A DNA stretch of 64,000 nucleotides. Source: Armigeres subalbatus. Its lineage: Eukaryota; Arthropoda; Insecta; Diptera; Culicidae. The DNA lies in contig NC_085141.1 of the NCBI RefSeq assembly GCF_024139115.2, positions 180,365,047 to 180,429,046 of the forward strand, written 5' to 3'. Made by a program: the position numbers and the translations under genes. Shown in pieces: positions 57,401 to 64,000 of this stretch. Under the pieces are notes generated by a model. That model searched no databases. It was not told where the DNA came from and saw only the letters and a program-made list of their open reading frames with translations. Position 1 is the stretch's first letter, and every line of letters begins with the position of its first letter.

Positions 57401-57794
57401 AGTCCCATGTCTGTCAACGAACCTCTCCACAATTGAAAATATAAGTGCTGGTCAAAGTTTAAATTTAAATTAAAGATCTGCTCTTGGAAATTCATTCTGT
57501 CAGCTCTCCTGCGCCGCACCGATGACTTTTCTGCAGTACTCATCATGCGTTTTTTTCTAAATATTCTCATGGCCCACACCATTCGTTTGCTGTTCCTCAA
57601 TTATACATCATTACACTAAAACGGGGTTTGCGTTTCGAACTAATACAAAACAATTGTATCCTAACCTGCTTCACTGTCGCTGGAATCACTCGAGCTAGAA
57701 TCGCTGGAACTGGACGATGACGAATCGCTGGAGCTACTGCTGGATGAAATGTTACCGCCCGAGGGTGCAACATCCTGCTTCGCAGCCTCATCCG
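33420..57794 (-). CDS. fs(1)h: fs(1)h: BET (BRD2/BRD4-like) chromatin protein, 3' part, 5' exons outside the window
   Basis: BET proteins read acetylated histones through two bromodomains and recruit P-TEFb and other transcription factors in the nucleus. Only the C-terminal half is here, as exons 57794-57666, 53408-53338, 47047-45309, 33712-33544 and 33485-33420, with matching GT/AG sites and phases (about 724 codons). The order serine-rich segment, basic PPKKKKK segment, long low-complexity region, Arg/Glu/Gln-rich coiled coil and the terminal IDMNMQSDVMAAFEESL is the long BRD4/fs(1)h isoform plan. Intron sizes are about 4.3, 6.3, 11.6 and 0.06 kb; the large ones are loaded with transposons. 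Bromodomain and ET-domain exons were looked for up to 64000 and not found. Symbol assigned by domain order, not by a database match. Confidence 0.88.
33544..33712 (-). CDS. fs(1)h: fs(1)h exon: C-terminal coiled coil
   Basis: Minus strand, acceptor TTTGCTTACAG before 33712, donor GTAAGATCC after 33544. It codes KVAPEPVPTRVVEEI, a Ser/Pro/Thr stretch and AAKRAELRKLEQERRRREA, equal in plan to the RELARKREQERRRREA helix near the end of human BRD4. The exon lies 11.6 kb from the preceding one. Confidence 0.9.
33904..34961. repeat. Pair of ~115-bp direct repeats 0.93 kb apart
   Basis: GATGGACCAAAATCTCATAT, continuing through GTAGTGGGCACCAC and TTATTTTAATTTGTTA, is present near 33920-34030 and near 34853-34955 with scattered differences. 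It could be two copies of a dispersed element or the ends of a decayed composite. The DNA between them has no recognised coding content. Lies in the 11.6-kb intron. Confidence 0.7.
34962..35909. other. Intron DNA of fs(1)h, nothing recognised
   Basis: AT-rich. Open frames of up to 109 codons on the minus strand (35157-35486) show no domain or low-complexity coding signature and are taken as chance. Confidence 0.5.
35910..36848. mobile_element. 0.94-kb TIR element with GGGGCAAGATGGGTC repeats
   Basis: Left end GTAGGGTTAGGCGGGGCAAG and right end CTTGCCCCATCATACCCTAC are inverted matches. The motif GGGGCAAGATGGGTC, or its variants, recurs at about 35921, 35938, 36280, and reversed at about 36605, 36630 and 36820. 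Non-coding, AT-rich interior. Confidence 0.82.
36992..37144. mobile_element. ~150-bp MITE with 35-bp TIRs
   Basis: CATACTCAGTATCTATTTTT and its inverted match AAATAGATACTGAATATG extend into TCGAATGATGCATT / AATGCGTCATTCGA. Short non-coding centre of about 75 bp. Confidence 0.82.
37361..37428 (-). mobile_element. SINE 3'-end fragment
   Basis: CTTCTTCTTATTGGCATTAC and the following CCCACACTGGAACAGAGCCG match the tail end of the SINE at 27907-28199 with few changes. Only about 68 bp remain. Confidence 0.85.
38369..39432. mobile_element. Foldback-like element whose arms are inverted minisatellite arrays
   Basis: The left arm (38378-38572) is about 12 tandem copies of a 15-18-bp unit near AAAGGTCGAAAGGAC. 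The right arm (39187-39427) is the same array reversed (TTTTGTCCTTTCGACC). Inner flanks also pair: GAATGTCACTTCGATCTGCC (about 38894) with GACAGTCGAAGTGACATT (about 39011), and CTTTTATTTTAAACTATTTT with the reversed text near 39090-39115. CATCGAAATC at 38359-38368 and 39433-39442 is a likely 10-bp target duplication. Long lysine/arginine open frames in the arrays are artefacts of the repeat. Confidence 0.82.
39443..41070. other. Intron DNA of fs(1)h, no recognised gene
   Basis: AT-rich. Near 40880-41060 there are alternating TTGATAACA / TGTTATAC motifs in both orientations that may be a decayed MITE. Nothing else supportable. Confidence 0.45.
41071..41221. mobile_element. 151-bp MITE with essentially perfect TIRs
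   Basis: TACCGTGACCTGCCCTAATT followed by CCGCGCATCGCCTA on the left is matched exactly in inverted form on the right (TAGGCGATGCGCGG then AATTAGGGCAGGTCACGGTA), giving 34 bp without mismatch. The ends overlap TA dinucleotides, fitting TA target duplication. High arm identity suggests recent activity. Confidence 0.92.
41222..42039. other. Intron DNA of fs(1)h, no recognised gene
   Basis: No defended feature. A GGACTCGAAC box (41348-41357, minus-strand B-box-like) lies here without a convincing tRNA fold. Confidence 0.4.
42827..43031. mobile_element. ~205-bp MITE nested in the foldback-like element
   Basis: TATACACCCGATTCTGTTTT and the inverted AAAAGAATAGGGTGTATA form the ends; TTTTTACACGG / CCGTGTAAAAA motifs repeat inside both arms. 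Non-coding. Confidence 0.8.
43116..43267. mobile_element. 152-bp MITE with perfect 22-bp TIRs
   Basis: CTCGGGTACTTATTCAAAAG followed by GA is matched exactly in reverse at the right end (TCCTTTTGAATAAGTACC then CGAG). Flanks ATTT on both sides may be a 4-bp target duplication. Non-coding. Confidence 0.85.
43553..44280. repeat. ~105-bp dimeric tandem repeat
   Basis: About seven units, each of two related halves: CTTCTTTTAAAGCACGCGTT with TGCTCGGTGCAATGC, and CTTCTTTTAAATTACGCGAT with TGCTCGGGATAATGC, spaced by GATGATGCC or GATAATTCC. Copies differ by roughly 10-20 percent by eye. The array is broken by the insertion at 44009-44075. Confidence 0.85.
44009..44075 (-). mobile_element. 67-bp poly-A-tailed retroposon fragment with 14-bp target duplication
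   Basis: A run of about 19 T (a poly-A tail on the minus strand) is followed by ATTCTTTATAAAGGTG and about 30 bp more. TGTTTGGAGCAATT at 43995-44008 and 44076-44089 is a perfect target duplication. A very short 5'-truncated insertion of a LINE-mobilised sequence. Confidence 0.85.
45309..47047 (-). CDS. fs(1)h: fs(1)h exon: 1.7-kb low-complexity region and start of coiled coil
   Basis: Minus strand, acceptor TTGGTAACAG before 47047, donor GTAAGTTTG after 45309 (2 nt carried over). About 580 codons: Thr/Pro/Ser-rich start, Asn/Gln/Ser-rich middle with QQPQQPNQQQSQSQ, then MNDPTIDLTGSRTS, and a C-terminal part with SAWSQLAS, DTFQAFRNKAKEKLDRQKF and a Gln/Glu/Lys-rich helix. The last part matches the conserved FRxxAREK...helix of BRD4. 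The N-terminal low-complexity part likely mediates condensate-like interactions; that is inference. Confidence 0.9.
47048..47559. other. Intron DNA of fs(1)h next to the long exon
   Basis: No gene or clear repeat recognised. Confidence 0.4.
47560..48040. mobile_element. Inverted-repeat element with a retroposon tail in its loop
   Basis: The left arm (about 47600-47715) contains CCCGTCAAAAATTG and TTATTTAAGGTCAACTTTCC; the right arm (about 47890-48005) is its inverted match with CCTTAAATAAGG and TTTTGACGGGACAG. Between them, 47792-47862 reads in reverse as a 3' end of a LINE-like element (CCCAACCGGGCTTTTGC ... AATAAAGAAATAATAATAA). Non-coding. Confidence 0.7.
48165..48235. repeat. Fragment related to the hairpin MITE at 25697
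   Basis: CCGAAGTTGGATTTTTCTCC and, further on, CATTACTTCGGAAGTAATGC share long runs with one arm of 25697-25881. The fragment lacks the terminal part. Confidence 0.6.
48452..50790 (+). mobile_element. RTE-type non-LTR retrotransposon, RT to 3' end, interrupted by its own family
   Basis: First part (48452-48891): linker and RT start (RANNARKFYEKLNRSRKG, LKNNKAPGVDQLPGELFKLA). The second part (49521-50790) resumes at the same point: VVCPIYKKGDKLDCSNYR, RT motif A in FNDFKAAYDTIDRDQ (about 49819-49863), motif C FADDIDIM (about 50107-50130), then EFVYLGSLVTAEN and a thumb/C-terminal part, ending in a TAAATAAATAAATAA tail (about 50778-50790). Stops and frame breaks (48659, near 49560, 49998, 50226, 50555) make it dead. 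Endonuclease absent (5'-truncated). Confidence 0.85.
48892..49509 (+). mobile_element. 5'-truncated RTE copy inserted into the RTE element
   Basis: Starts at the equivalent of EEFVYLGSLLTADNN and ends with RGWRDAASNRALWRQIVDS, a stop at 49486-49488 and a TAACTAAATAAATGAATG tail. AGAGCGCTGCA at 48881-48891 and 49510-49520 is an 11-bp target duplication. Its RNase-free C-terminal text VRWAGHVARMPDSNPAKMV is the family 3' end that the outer copy has in damaged form. Confidence 0.88.
50800..52160 (+). mobile_element. Fragments of another non-LTR element (endonuclease and linker)
   Basis: 51444-51827 codes part of an endonuclease: VVSLYVAP, IIGGDFNPHHFSWDSR, FDLVNDENLVILHNGQPTF and AIDLVLVSS, as in Jockey/I-type elements. 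After a stop, 51913-52150 has KYWWTDEVEQARKDKKAARM, the linker before RT. 50830-51250 has charged frames (RSRSRNRLRDESV) that may be ORF1 debris. RT is missing and frames are broken. Confidence 0.68.
52312..52552. mobile_element. 241-bp MITE with ~67-bp TIRs
   Basis: TATCGACAATGTTGTTTCAT, GGGCGTAACTCGCAAACGTA and TGACTTTTTCTGC on the left pair with GCAGGAGAAGGCA, TACGTTTGCGACATTTGCCC and ATGAAACAACAGTGTCGATA on the right, with about 10 mismatches. Non-coding centre. Confidence 0.85.
52553..53337. other. Intron DNA of fs(1)h, nothing recognised
   Basis: AT-rich, no TIR, tail or domain that I can support. Confidence 0.45.
53338..53408 (-). CDS. fs(1)h: fs(1)h exon: short basic segment
   Basis: Minus strand, acceptor TTCACTTTCAG before 53408, donor GTAAGTG after 53338. 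The 71 nt code ESGRPPKKKKKESSSPLHT and a few more residues; the lysine run may serve as a nuclear or DNA-binding basic patch. Phases join exactly to the serine-rich exon upstream and the long exon downstream. Confidence 0.85.
53409..57665. other. 4.3-kb intron of fs(1)h, mostly unique AT-rich DNA
   Basis: In contrast with the neighbouring introns I see no coding remnant and no clear TIR element. Open frames up to 120 codons (for example minus 54984-54622) lack domains and sit in AT-rich DNA. Low-copy intronic enhancers are possible but not visible from sequence alone. Confidence 0.5.
57666..57794 (-). CDS. fs(1)h: fs(1)h exon: acidic/serine-rich segment
   Basis: Minus strand, acceptor TCATTACAG before 57794, donor GTTAGG after 57666. 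It codes DEAAKQDVAPSGGNI then a run of Ser/Asp (SSSSSSDSSSS pattern) ending SDSEA. This is the Ser/Glu/Asp-rich (SEED) region that follows the ET domain in BET proteins and is a phosphorylation target in relatives. Phase: 2 nt carried in, 1 nt carried out. Confidence 0.85.
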
Positions 57795-57859
57795 CTGTAA
57801 TGATAGGAAGAAGTCAAAGTTAGTGTTTTAAATTAGCATGAGTAAAGCAAAGTTTACTA

Positions 57860-58180
57860 TTACAGTGATATCCCAATTTTATCACACCCCCCCTCTCTGG
57901 TGAATTTTTGGGTGATAAAATAGGACATGTGACAAAATCGGTAATTATTTTCTATATTTAAATTTCATCGTTATTTTTTGTTGAAAATGCTTACAGAATC
58001 CTTCACAGGTACTCAAAAGTCATTCATAATAAACCAAAGGCGGTAAAAGTTATTTCATAAAAATCGTTGTTGTTTGCGGTATTATTTACGAACATATAAT
58101 GAAGGACGAAAGTTTTCAAAAAATTTTGGGGAGTCCAAATCGGGTCGAAAACGTGATAAAATCGGAGAGTGACAAAATCA
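57860..58180. repeat. Decayed inverted-repeat element with GTGATAAAATCGG motifs
   Basis: TTTTATCACACCCCCCCTCT is followed by GGTGATAAAATAGGACATGT and GACAAAATCGG; near 58140-58180 GGGTCGAAAACGTGATAAAA and GTGACAAAATCAGG repeat the theme. Ends are not well enough preserved to bound it. Confidence 0.5.
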
Positions 58181-58502
58181 GGTCAACACTTATTTAAAAA
58201 TCTTCGTAAGAAAACTGCGTAAAAACCGCGTAGAAATCGATGTAGAATAAAATGTGCTTTTGAATTTATTCTACACTGGAATCGATTTGTTCGCTCCATT
58301 AAATATCACCAACGAATCGTTGATTAGGATTTACTATAAAAGGATTCTAGTTTTACTCTAAAAACCTTCTAACACGCGCCTCTACAGCCTTGCTAACCTA
58401 CTAATGTTGTCCCAACCATTGACTAAGTAATTTTTCAAATCAAATGTATGTATTTTCATGTTTAGTGATGAGCTCTAAATGAAGAAAAATCACTCTAATA
58501 GG

Positions 58503-58697
58503 TAGGGGGAATGACGGCTTTGGCAGGTTTTGTTCTATTATTGGCAGGGGGTTTTTTTATGACTGATTATGCTCAAATTTCGCCTAAACATTCTTTGCAT
58601 ATCAAAGAATATTGTGGCCAAATTTCATAAAATTCGGTCGACAAAAACCCCCCTGCCAATAATAGAACAAAACCTGCCAAAGCCGTCTTTTCCCCTA
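58503..58697. mobile_element. ~195-bp MITE with ~50-bp near-perfect TIRs
   Basis: TAGGGGGAATGACGGCTTTG, GCAGGTTTTGTTCTATTATT and GGCAGGGGGTTTTT on the left match in inverted form at 58640-58697 with three or four changes. Non-coding. The flank may be TA. Confidence 0.88.
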
Positions 58698-58892
58698 AAG
58701 AAAAAAAAAACTATTGTCATGACCCATTTGATAATTTTTTACCCTATGAATCAATATGGTCGAAACTCAGGTGTGGTAAGATTCAAGTTACATATATCTA
58801 AGCTACGGTCAAATTTTCAGCAAAATTGGTTCACACGCAATCGAGATCTAGATCTCCAAAGTTGTCCATTTTGTATGAAAAACGGCGAGTGG

Positions 58893-59073
58893 GCTGTTCA
58901 TTAAGCACTTTCACAGTTATTAACTGCGAGTTTTCTAAGCCAAGTTACCATTTTTGCATTCGTACATCATGAGGCTAACACGATGATACTTTTATGCCCA
59001 GGGAAGTCGAGGCAATTTCCGATCCGCCGCGCTTTGTAGCCGCGCGTCTTACCGCACGGCAAAGGAGGGCCCC
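58893..59073 (-). mobile_element. SINE fragment with the B-box region deleted
   Basis: Matches the SINE at 27907-28199 from TGTTCATTAAGCACTTTCAC to AAAGGAGGGCCCC, but about 45 bp including the B box are lost (junction near 59020) and the 3' tail end is missing. Confidence 0.85.
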
Positions 59074-59106
59074 TACGATAGCAGTACGGGTAATATTCAA
59101 TAGCCA

Positions 59107-59240
59107 CACCGTTTGGCATAAAATCGTCTGGCATAATGGTCGTTTGACATAAAGCGAAGAAAATGTTCTTATTTTCAAAAATCATATTCTTTGCGCAACA
59201 TAAAGCTGGACTGCTTGATATTTACAATAAAGAAGGCAAG
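59107..59240. mobile_element. Truncated relative of the CGTTTGGCATAA foldback-like element
   Basis: Three units (CGTTTGGCATAA, CGTCTGGCATAA, CGTTTGACATAA) are followed by TTTGCGCAACATAAAGCTGG and ACAATAAAGAAGG, which match, reversed, the inner right arm of the 42729-44490 element (about 44285-44345). It abuts the copia 3' break. Confidence 0.8.
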
Positions 59241-59259
59241 GTGCATGACGATAAACATC

Positions 59260-61790
59260 CTACTGCTTTCTTGTACAGCACATCTCTCTCTCTCTTTTTC
59301 TCTTCGGGGCCTTCGACTTTTCCAGTCTACAGCTAGGATCCGCTGGAGCTGTTACCGGATTCGCATTTGACATACCAAAACGTCGAACGATTTCCTTAAT
59401 GTACGCCCGTTGATCCACCACGTGGCGATCCCGCTGGATTCGAATGCCGAGGCAGTGTGTGGCCTCACCCAAATCCGTTCATTTTGAACCTTTGCATCAA
59501 GAGATTGTTAAGCTTTTGCTTCAATCGTCGATCGTTCGTGAAAATTAACAGGTCATCCACGTATATTGTCACGAAGAGCATCTTCTCCCCATCCAGCATT
59601 CAGTACAGGCAGGTGTCCATCCGCAATCTCTGCAAGCCAAATTATCGTAGCACCTCGTCTAGCTTCGCATTCCATATTCGGCTTGATTGCTTCAATACCT
59701 TCATCAGTTTGCAGACCTCGCCATTTGAATACATGAATATTTCGGGTTGAACCATTAAGATTTGTACGTCACCCGGTTCGGTTCGCCTTGCAAGAATTCA
59801 GTAACCTTGTCCATCTAATCCACATCCAAGTCTAACTTCGTTGCCACCGCCATCAGGTATAATGGTCGAACATCGTACTACGGGAGCGTCGACCTCCGCG
59901 TAGACAACGTCAAGATTCTGTGAACAACCGTTCATGACAAGCCGCGCCTTGTAGCGCTCCGGATTTCCATCAGGTCCTCGTTTAATCGCGAAAACCCACT
60001 TGTTCCGAATGGCTTTGCGTCCCTCGGGTAGGTTTGTTAACGTCCAGATCTGGTTTTCGCTCAATGATGTCATCTCTTGCTTCATAGCTACGATCCAACA
60101 ATCATGGTCAGGTCGCCGCATGACCTCGTCATATCTTTGTGGAATATCCACCGCAATCATCAATGGATTAGATGGCGGGGGGTGGGAGGTTTTGGTAATT
60201 GCATCATCACCAGTAAATGTAACGTAAGTTATAAATTCATCACCGACCGCTGCGCCTCAACCCTTGTTGTCTTTCTTCATCTGGTCTTGATTGTAGCGGT
60301 GGGAGCGCGTGATGGCTATAATAGGCATCTTTAAAATTATCGCTAGACGTCTCCAGCGTGTTGTTACTTGCTACTTCTTTATCCTCATCATTATTACTGT
60401 TGGTGTTCGGATTTGGACATTCAATGCGCACTATGATCTCTTCAGTAAATATCTTCATGAATTCCACCAGTTGAACCTCTTGAAAACACCAAGAAGTGAG
60501 GCCCTGATCGTCCTCGTTAATCACCTCCACGTCACGGCTGATTTAAGACTTGTGACTCTCCGGGAGGTAAACCCGGAACCCTTTTGGTGTCTGTCTTTGG
60601 TGCCTTTGGAACATGAAGCATCACACTCGTACCGAAAACTTTCAGGTGCCTCAAATCAGGCCTTATGCCGGGTCCACATTTCTTCAGGTGTTTTGTTTCC
60701 AATTGTTCTAGTTGGTGATAAGCTACCGTCGATATCGCCTCCGCCCAGAATTCTTTCTGCATGCGCCAAGACATCGAGTCTTTTCCACGATGGTTCTATT
60801 AAAGCCTGTCCACGTTAAATTTCGGACACTGAGAAAATGTCTAATTGATTTCTAGCCATTTATCACTTTGGACAAGAATGAAAACACGCTGAAAGAATCA
60901 CATAAAGCGAGAGATTCAGCTGTCATGTAAATTGATCTTCTCAGTGGTTTGTGAAAATTTCAAAAAATCGCATTGGATGATGGGTGTCCGAAATTTAACG
61001 TGGACAGGCTTTAATTGTGCCGTTCCATTCTACTCTGATGATGGATGCCATATTTTTCCAACGTCTTCCGGAATTCGTTGTTAACGTACTCCCGCCTATT
61101 GTCAGCCCTGAGCATTTTAAATTTTCTACCTGTGTGCCGCTCCGCCTTCGCTCGAAACAACTTGAATGCAGCCAGGACTTCACTTTTGGCCTTTAGCAAG
61201 TAGTCAGACTGCCATTCTTTTGCTTGCATCATCAACGAACGTGGCGAAATATCGACTGCCATCCATGGAAGTCCCGCAAAGATCAGAATGCACCAGTTCC
61301 AGCAATTCAGTTGCTCTGGATTCGTGTTTTGGAAAATGGAAATGGTCTTCTTGATTGTTTTCCTTCCAGACAGAATATACAATTCTCCACCTTCTCATCT
61401 TGGACATCCACGCCATCGGACACGTTCTTGAGCTGCTTCAAAATTGAATCGTTCAAGTGGCCCATCCCTCGATGCCATACCTGTATTCCATTTGCCAGAA
61501 ACTCTCGCTCCGGCTGATTCAATCGATATAGGCCGCTTTCTTCTTTACCAGAAACGACCAGCTCACCAGTCTCGTTCAGAACCACACATTTGTCCGCAGT
61601 GAATTTCGTGATATAACCTCTCTTGAAGATCGCAAATGTTTAGCACTTCGTGAACATCGATCGTACCATGTGAAATCTGCACTGTGACCGTTCCTTTCGC
61701 CAAAGCCTCAATGCTGCCATTGTTCGCGGTCACCACTGCGTGCTGCAATGCTGTTTCGTGAAAGAAATTCTGGTTAGGTCTGGCCATGTG
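59260..61790 (-). pseudogene. Copia integrase and reverse transcriptase region, broken
   Basis: Pre-integrase text IQVWHRGMGHLNDSILKQL and CIFCLEGKQSRRPF (zinc-binding H/C pattern, about 61490-61330). Integrase core: HSDLCGTSMDGSRYF (first Asp) and LRADNRREYVNNEF, where the usual DNGGEY is DNRREY. After the MITE the frame resumes with FWAEAISTVAYH. RT: WIVAMKQEMTSLSENQIW, IRNKWVFAIKRGPDGNPERY, an intact YVDD box at 59552-59563 in another frame, and LGIRIQRDRHVVDQRAYIKE. RNase H is gone. Dead copy. Confidence 0.85.
60799..61014. mobile_element. 216-bp MITE with perfect 31-bp TIRs inside copia integrase
   Basis: TTAAAGCCTGTCCACGTTAA then ATTTCGGACAC on the left is mirrored exactly on the right (GTGTCCGAAAT then TTAACGTGGACAGGCTTTAA). 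TTAA at both outer ends may be a piggyBac-type duplication; TA is the alternative. Non-coding. Confidence 0.9.
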
Positions 61791-62541
61791 ACACGTCGCT
61801 CATGAATTGAAATACCAGCATCTCGCATGAACATCATCGATCGCAAAGATACTGCAGAGGCCATTCGACTTCGATTTCGTCTTGATGAGCAACTGTCCGG
61901 ACACTTGGATGCAAAATGGTCTGGCTTGCCACAGTTGAAGCACGTCTTGTCGGGTTTCTTCTTAGCATGTGATTTGAATTTGTCCGAATGCGTGCTATTC
62001 GTGTATAGTGGCCCATCATCGTTGCTGTTCAATGGTCCCCTCTTGAGCTTCACATCTTGAAGGAACTTTGCGTTTACCGCATCCGAAGTCACATCATAGG
62101 TTCGTAGTGTTCTGGTAGCCCCATCAGCAGCAACGCTACCAACCACGAATCATTCACCTTTAACCCAATCGAAGCAAGCTTGTGGCTGGTACTCATTAAA
62201 TCGTTTACGTATTCCTCCACGCTTGAACAGCCAACCAAACGAATAGATGTCAACTTCCTAAGTAGCCCAATCTTCCTCGTCAATCCGGAGTCTTGAAAAG
62301 CTGTGGCTAACTTGTACCAGGCTTCTGCTGTATCCGCCGCATCCTGGATGAGACTGTAGTTATAACTCTCCAGGCTCAGGCAGATTGTTGTTAATGCACG
62401 CAACTTCACACCTTCGGGAACCTCTTCTCTGGCTGCAGGACTCACAGCGCCCCAGCTACCTTTGCGGGTTAGGATTATTCGAATTGCGAATGCCCAAGTG
62501 GAGTAATTCTCGCATCCCTTCAACTTCTTTATGACCGGCAT
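61730..62541 (-). pseudogene. Copia gag with zinc knuckle
   Basis: The minus frame from 62541 reads LKGCENYSTWAFAIRIILTR and later GLTRKIGLLRKLTSIRL and LLLMGLPEHYEPM, the standard copia gag core. The adjacent frame (62146-61730) overlaps and carries the knuckle CFNCGKPDHFASKC. The frame change near 62100 disrupts it. In intact elements gag coats the RNA in virus-like particles. Confidence 0.85.
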
Positions 62542-63128
62542 CGTAACGGACCCCGTCGCAACTCGAACGCATTCTGTTTCATGTTGACTGCCGTTTCCCG
62601 CTGCCAGATTGAGATGTGGAACTTCCTTCCATTGGTGATGTCAAGTAGAAGTTTAGGAAATTAAACAGTGCATCGCGGGTTTGCTTGATTCGACGATCGC
62701 AATCAAAACCATTTAGCAACCAATAGTATGCCAATAACTTCTACGCCACAAAGTTGTCCATCGGAAAGAAACGCAATAATGTAGAAACAATAGATCGCGA
62801 TTACTTGTTGGTCCGCGTCAAAGAAGTGAGCAGAATATTTCACCTGGAAAATTTTGGATATTTTTTACAAAGGTCGCCAAGCACGTACGAAGCGAAGTTA
62901 TCCAAGAGATGGTTTCCATCGTTAAACTTTTCAGAAGACCCTGAAGTCGTCAAATTAGTGCCACGATGGGGGAGTTCCGAAGATTAGCGTTTTGTCTCAT
63001 TCAAAGTCGGCGTAGATTGTAGATACAAACAGATGGCACTCGCTGAAACTACATGGCCAGCTGGACTACTATTCCGGGAATTCGTTTGCTACGGTTCATC
63101 TTACTGGGAGCCTTGACCAGCCTTAAAT

Positions 63129-63209
63129 GTTTATATAAGCAGTGTTTAAATGGTTATATAAGCAGTGTTTAAATGTTTATATAAGCAGTGTATAAATGTT
63201 TATATAAGA
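63129..63209. repeat. 23-bp tandem repeat, 3.5 copies
   Basis: Unit TGTTTATATAAGCAGTGTTT plus AAA, with one or two changes per copy. Non-coding. Confidence 0.88.
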
Positions 63210-63465
63210 TTTGTTCATCGTTTTCCACCGTGCTGAAAAAAAAATTTAATGTTGCAAAGTTTTTATAACTGTTATTGTTTATTTTTTTGTAAATTAGTTT
63301 TAATATCATCATTGGGGTCAGATAGACCTGTTGATGTCTTCAATAAAGATAAAGATAAAAGAAATCATTTCTCCATAAGAAATCATTGCTTAACTTTCTA
63401 GCAAACCATTTTAGTATTCAAGTAGATTGATGGATACTTTGATTGACACTTAATTGTACCTTGAC

Positions 63466-63540
63466 AGATACGTATTTCGACCTCAACAGTAAGGTCGTTT
63501 TCACTGTCTCGTACTTGACTCGAGTCGAATTAAATGGGAT
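63466..63540. repeat. Dispersed repeat shared with 9541-9600
   Basis: TACGTATTTCGACCTCAACA, then TCACTGTCTCGTACTTGACT, matches the segment near 9541 over about 60 bp. No ends or coding content recognised. Confidence 0.7.
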
Positions 63541-64000
63541 TGTATTGATAGTTTGTTTATTTCAGAAGTAACACTCAAATCATGTGAATAGATGGCTATG
63601 TTCTGTGTCAAAACATTAATAATTGATGATTTTTTAATCGAAACATCATCGGAAACCGACTAATTTCCTAAATGCGTGGCAGGCGATAATTGTCCTATTT
63701 TGTTGCAGTTTGGGAGAAACACGTGTTGCGAGCTGCTCTTTTGAGTTACTCCTTACGTTTCATTTTATCTTATGAGCGAATGCGTTCAGTGAAAGAAGGC
63801 TTCATATATCATGCCGTAAAAGCATCATATTCTGCGCACTTTTGGATAGCATATGAGTTATTAATAATAGATAATGATTTCGAAAACCCCTCATTCGCCG
63901 GGATAACGAGACATTACATTAAAGTCGGTTTGAAAAAAAAAATTGATGCCGGGCTCCCTGCTGTTTCCATACATACTCGTGATACGAGTATTTACATCCA

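Larger units (their letters stand above)
59255..62541 (-). mobile_element. Ty1/copia LTR retrotransposon, gag to RT, no LTRs recognised
   Basis: Minus strand: gag (62541-61750), protease zone, GAG-pre-integrase, integrase (interrupted by a MITE at 60799-61014) and reverse transcriptase, ending near 59255 before RNase H. The integrase-before-RT order and the motifs are diagnostic of Ty1/copia. Multiple frame breaks. Confidence 0.88.
62542..64000. other. Right end of the window: copia leader and unassigned DNA
   Basis: About 62542-62720 is probably the copia leader; no LTR was recognised beyond it. A plus frame (62754-62987, 77 codons) has no domain. Nothing resembling fs(1)h bromodomain or ET exons is present. 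Confidence 0.45.

Noticed and set aside
62754..62987. 77-codon plus frame after the copia gag start
   Set aside because: Opposite strand to copia, no domain, probably in the element's leader.
57795..64000. Search for fs(1)h bromodomain or ET exons and for endogenous RNA-virus segments
   Set aside because: Only MITE, SINE and copia text was found; nothing resembling bromodomains, polymerase, nucleoprotein or flavivirus proteins.

Overview
The window is a repeat-dense stretch of an insect nuclear genome, most likely a culicine mosquito of the Aedes type. The evidence is two intron-bearing host genes of clear insect/metazoan type, a tRNA-derived SINE, and degraded BEL/Pao, Ty3/gypsy, Ty1/copia, R1-like and RTE-like retroelements mixed with many short inverted-repeat elements (MITEs). 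Species is an inference; no marker gene fixes it.

Host genes. Both lie on the minus strand. (1) 12846-16657 is a complete six-exon gene for the structure-specific DNA repair endonuclease XPF (ERCC4 / Drosophila mei-9), about 1011 codons by my splice model. (2) The 3' half of fs(1)h, the BRD2/BRD4-like BET protein, is spread over about 24 kb (33420-57794). Five exons are visible: a serine-rich exon, a basic exon, a 1.7-kb low-complexity exon, a coiled-coil exon and a 66-base last exon carrying the BRD4-type C-terminal motif. The bromodomain exons are not in the window and should lie to the right. The introns of fs(1)h are packed with transposons.

Layout. 1-1083: RTE endonuclease remnant. 1266-2204: 24-bp minisatellite with a higher-order period. 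About 2390-9208: broken BEL/Pao element with an unusual repeated 5' leader and one LTR. 9226-9385: MITE. 10252-12165: internally deleted R1-like element. 12846-16657: XPF. 16809-22771: nested inverted-repeat elements, one carrying a captured, intron-containing piece of a DnaJ (Tid1/DNAJA3) gene. 25697-25881: hairpin MITE. 26998-30009: 5' part of a Ty3/gypsy element split by a SINE. 30010-33419: AT-rich DNA before the fs(1)h stop codon. 33420-57794: fs(1)h with intronic elements, including two foldback-like elements whose ends are iterated short repeats, a BET-intron RTE element interrupted by a copy of its own family, and several MITEs. 57795-64000: upstream intron of fs(1)h, or DNA beyond it, with a Ty1/copia element disrupted by a MITE in its integrase region.

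Most attractive leads are the covarying hairpins around splice-donor-like sequences in the BEL leader, the in-frame duplicated splice acceptor in XPF, the Tid1-carrying TIR element, two element copies interrupted at the same nucleotide by different insertions, and the array-ended foldback elements. I saw no operon, CRISPR array, confident tRNA or rRNA gene, or endogenous RNA-virus segment.
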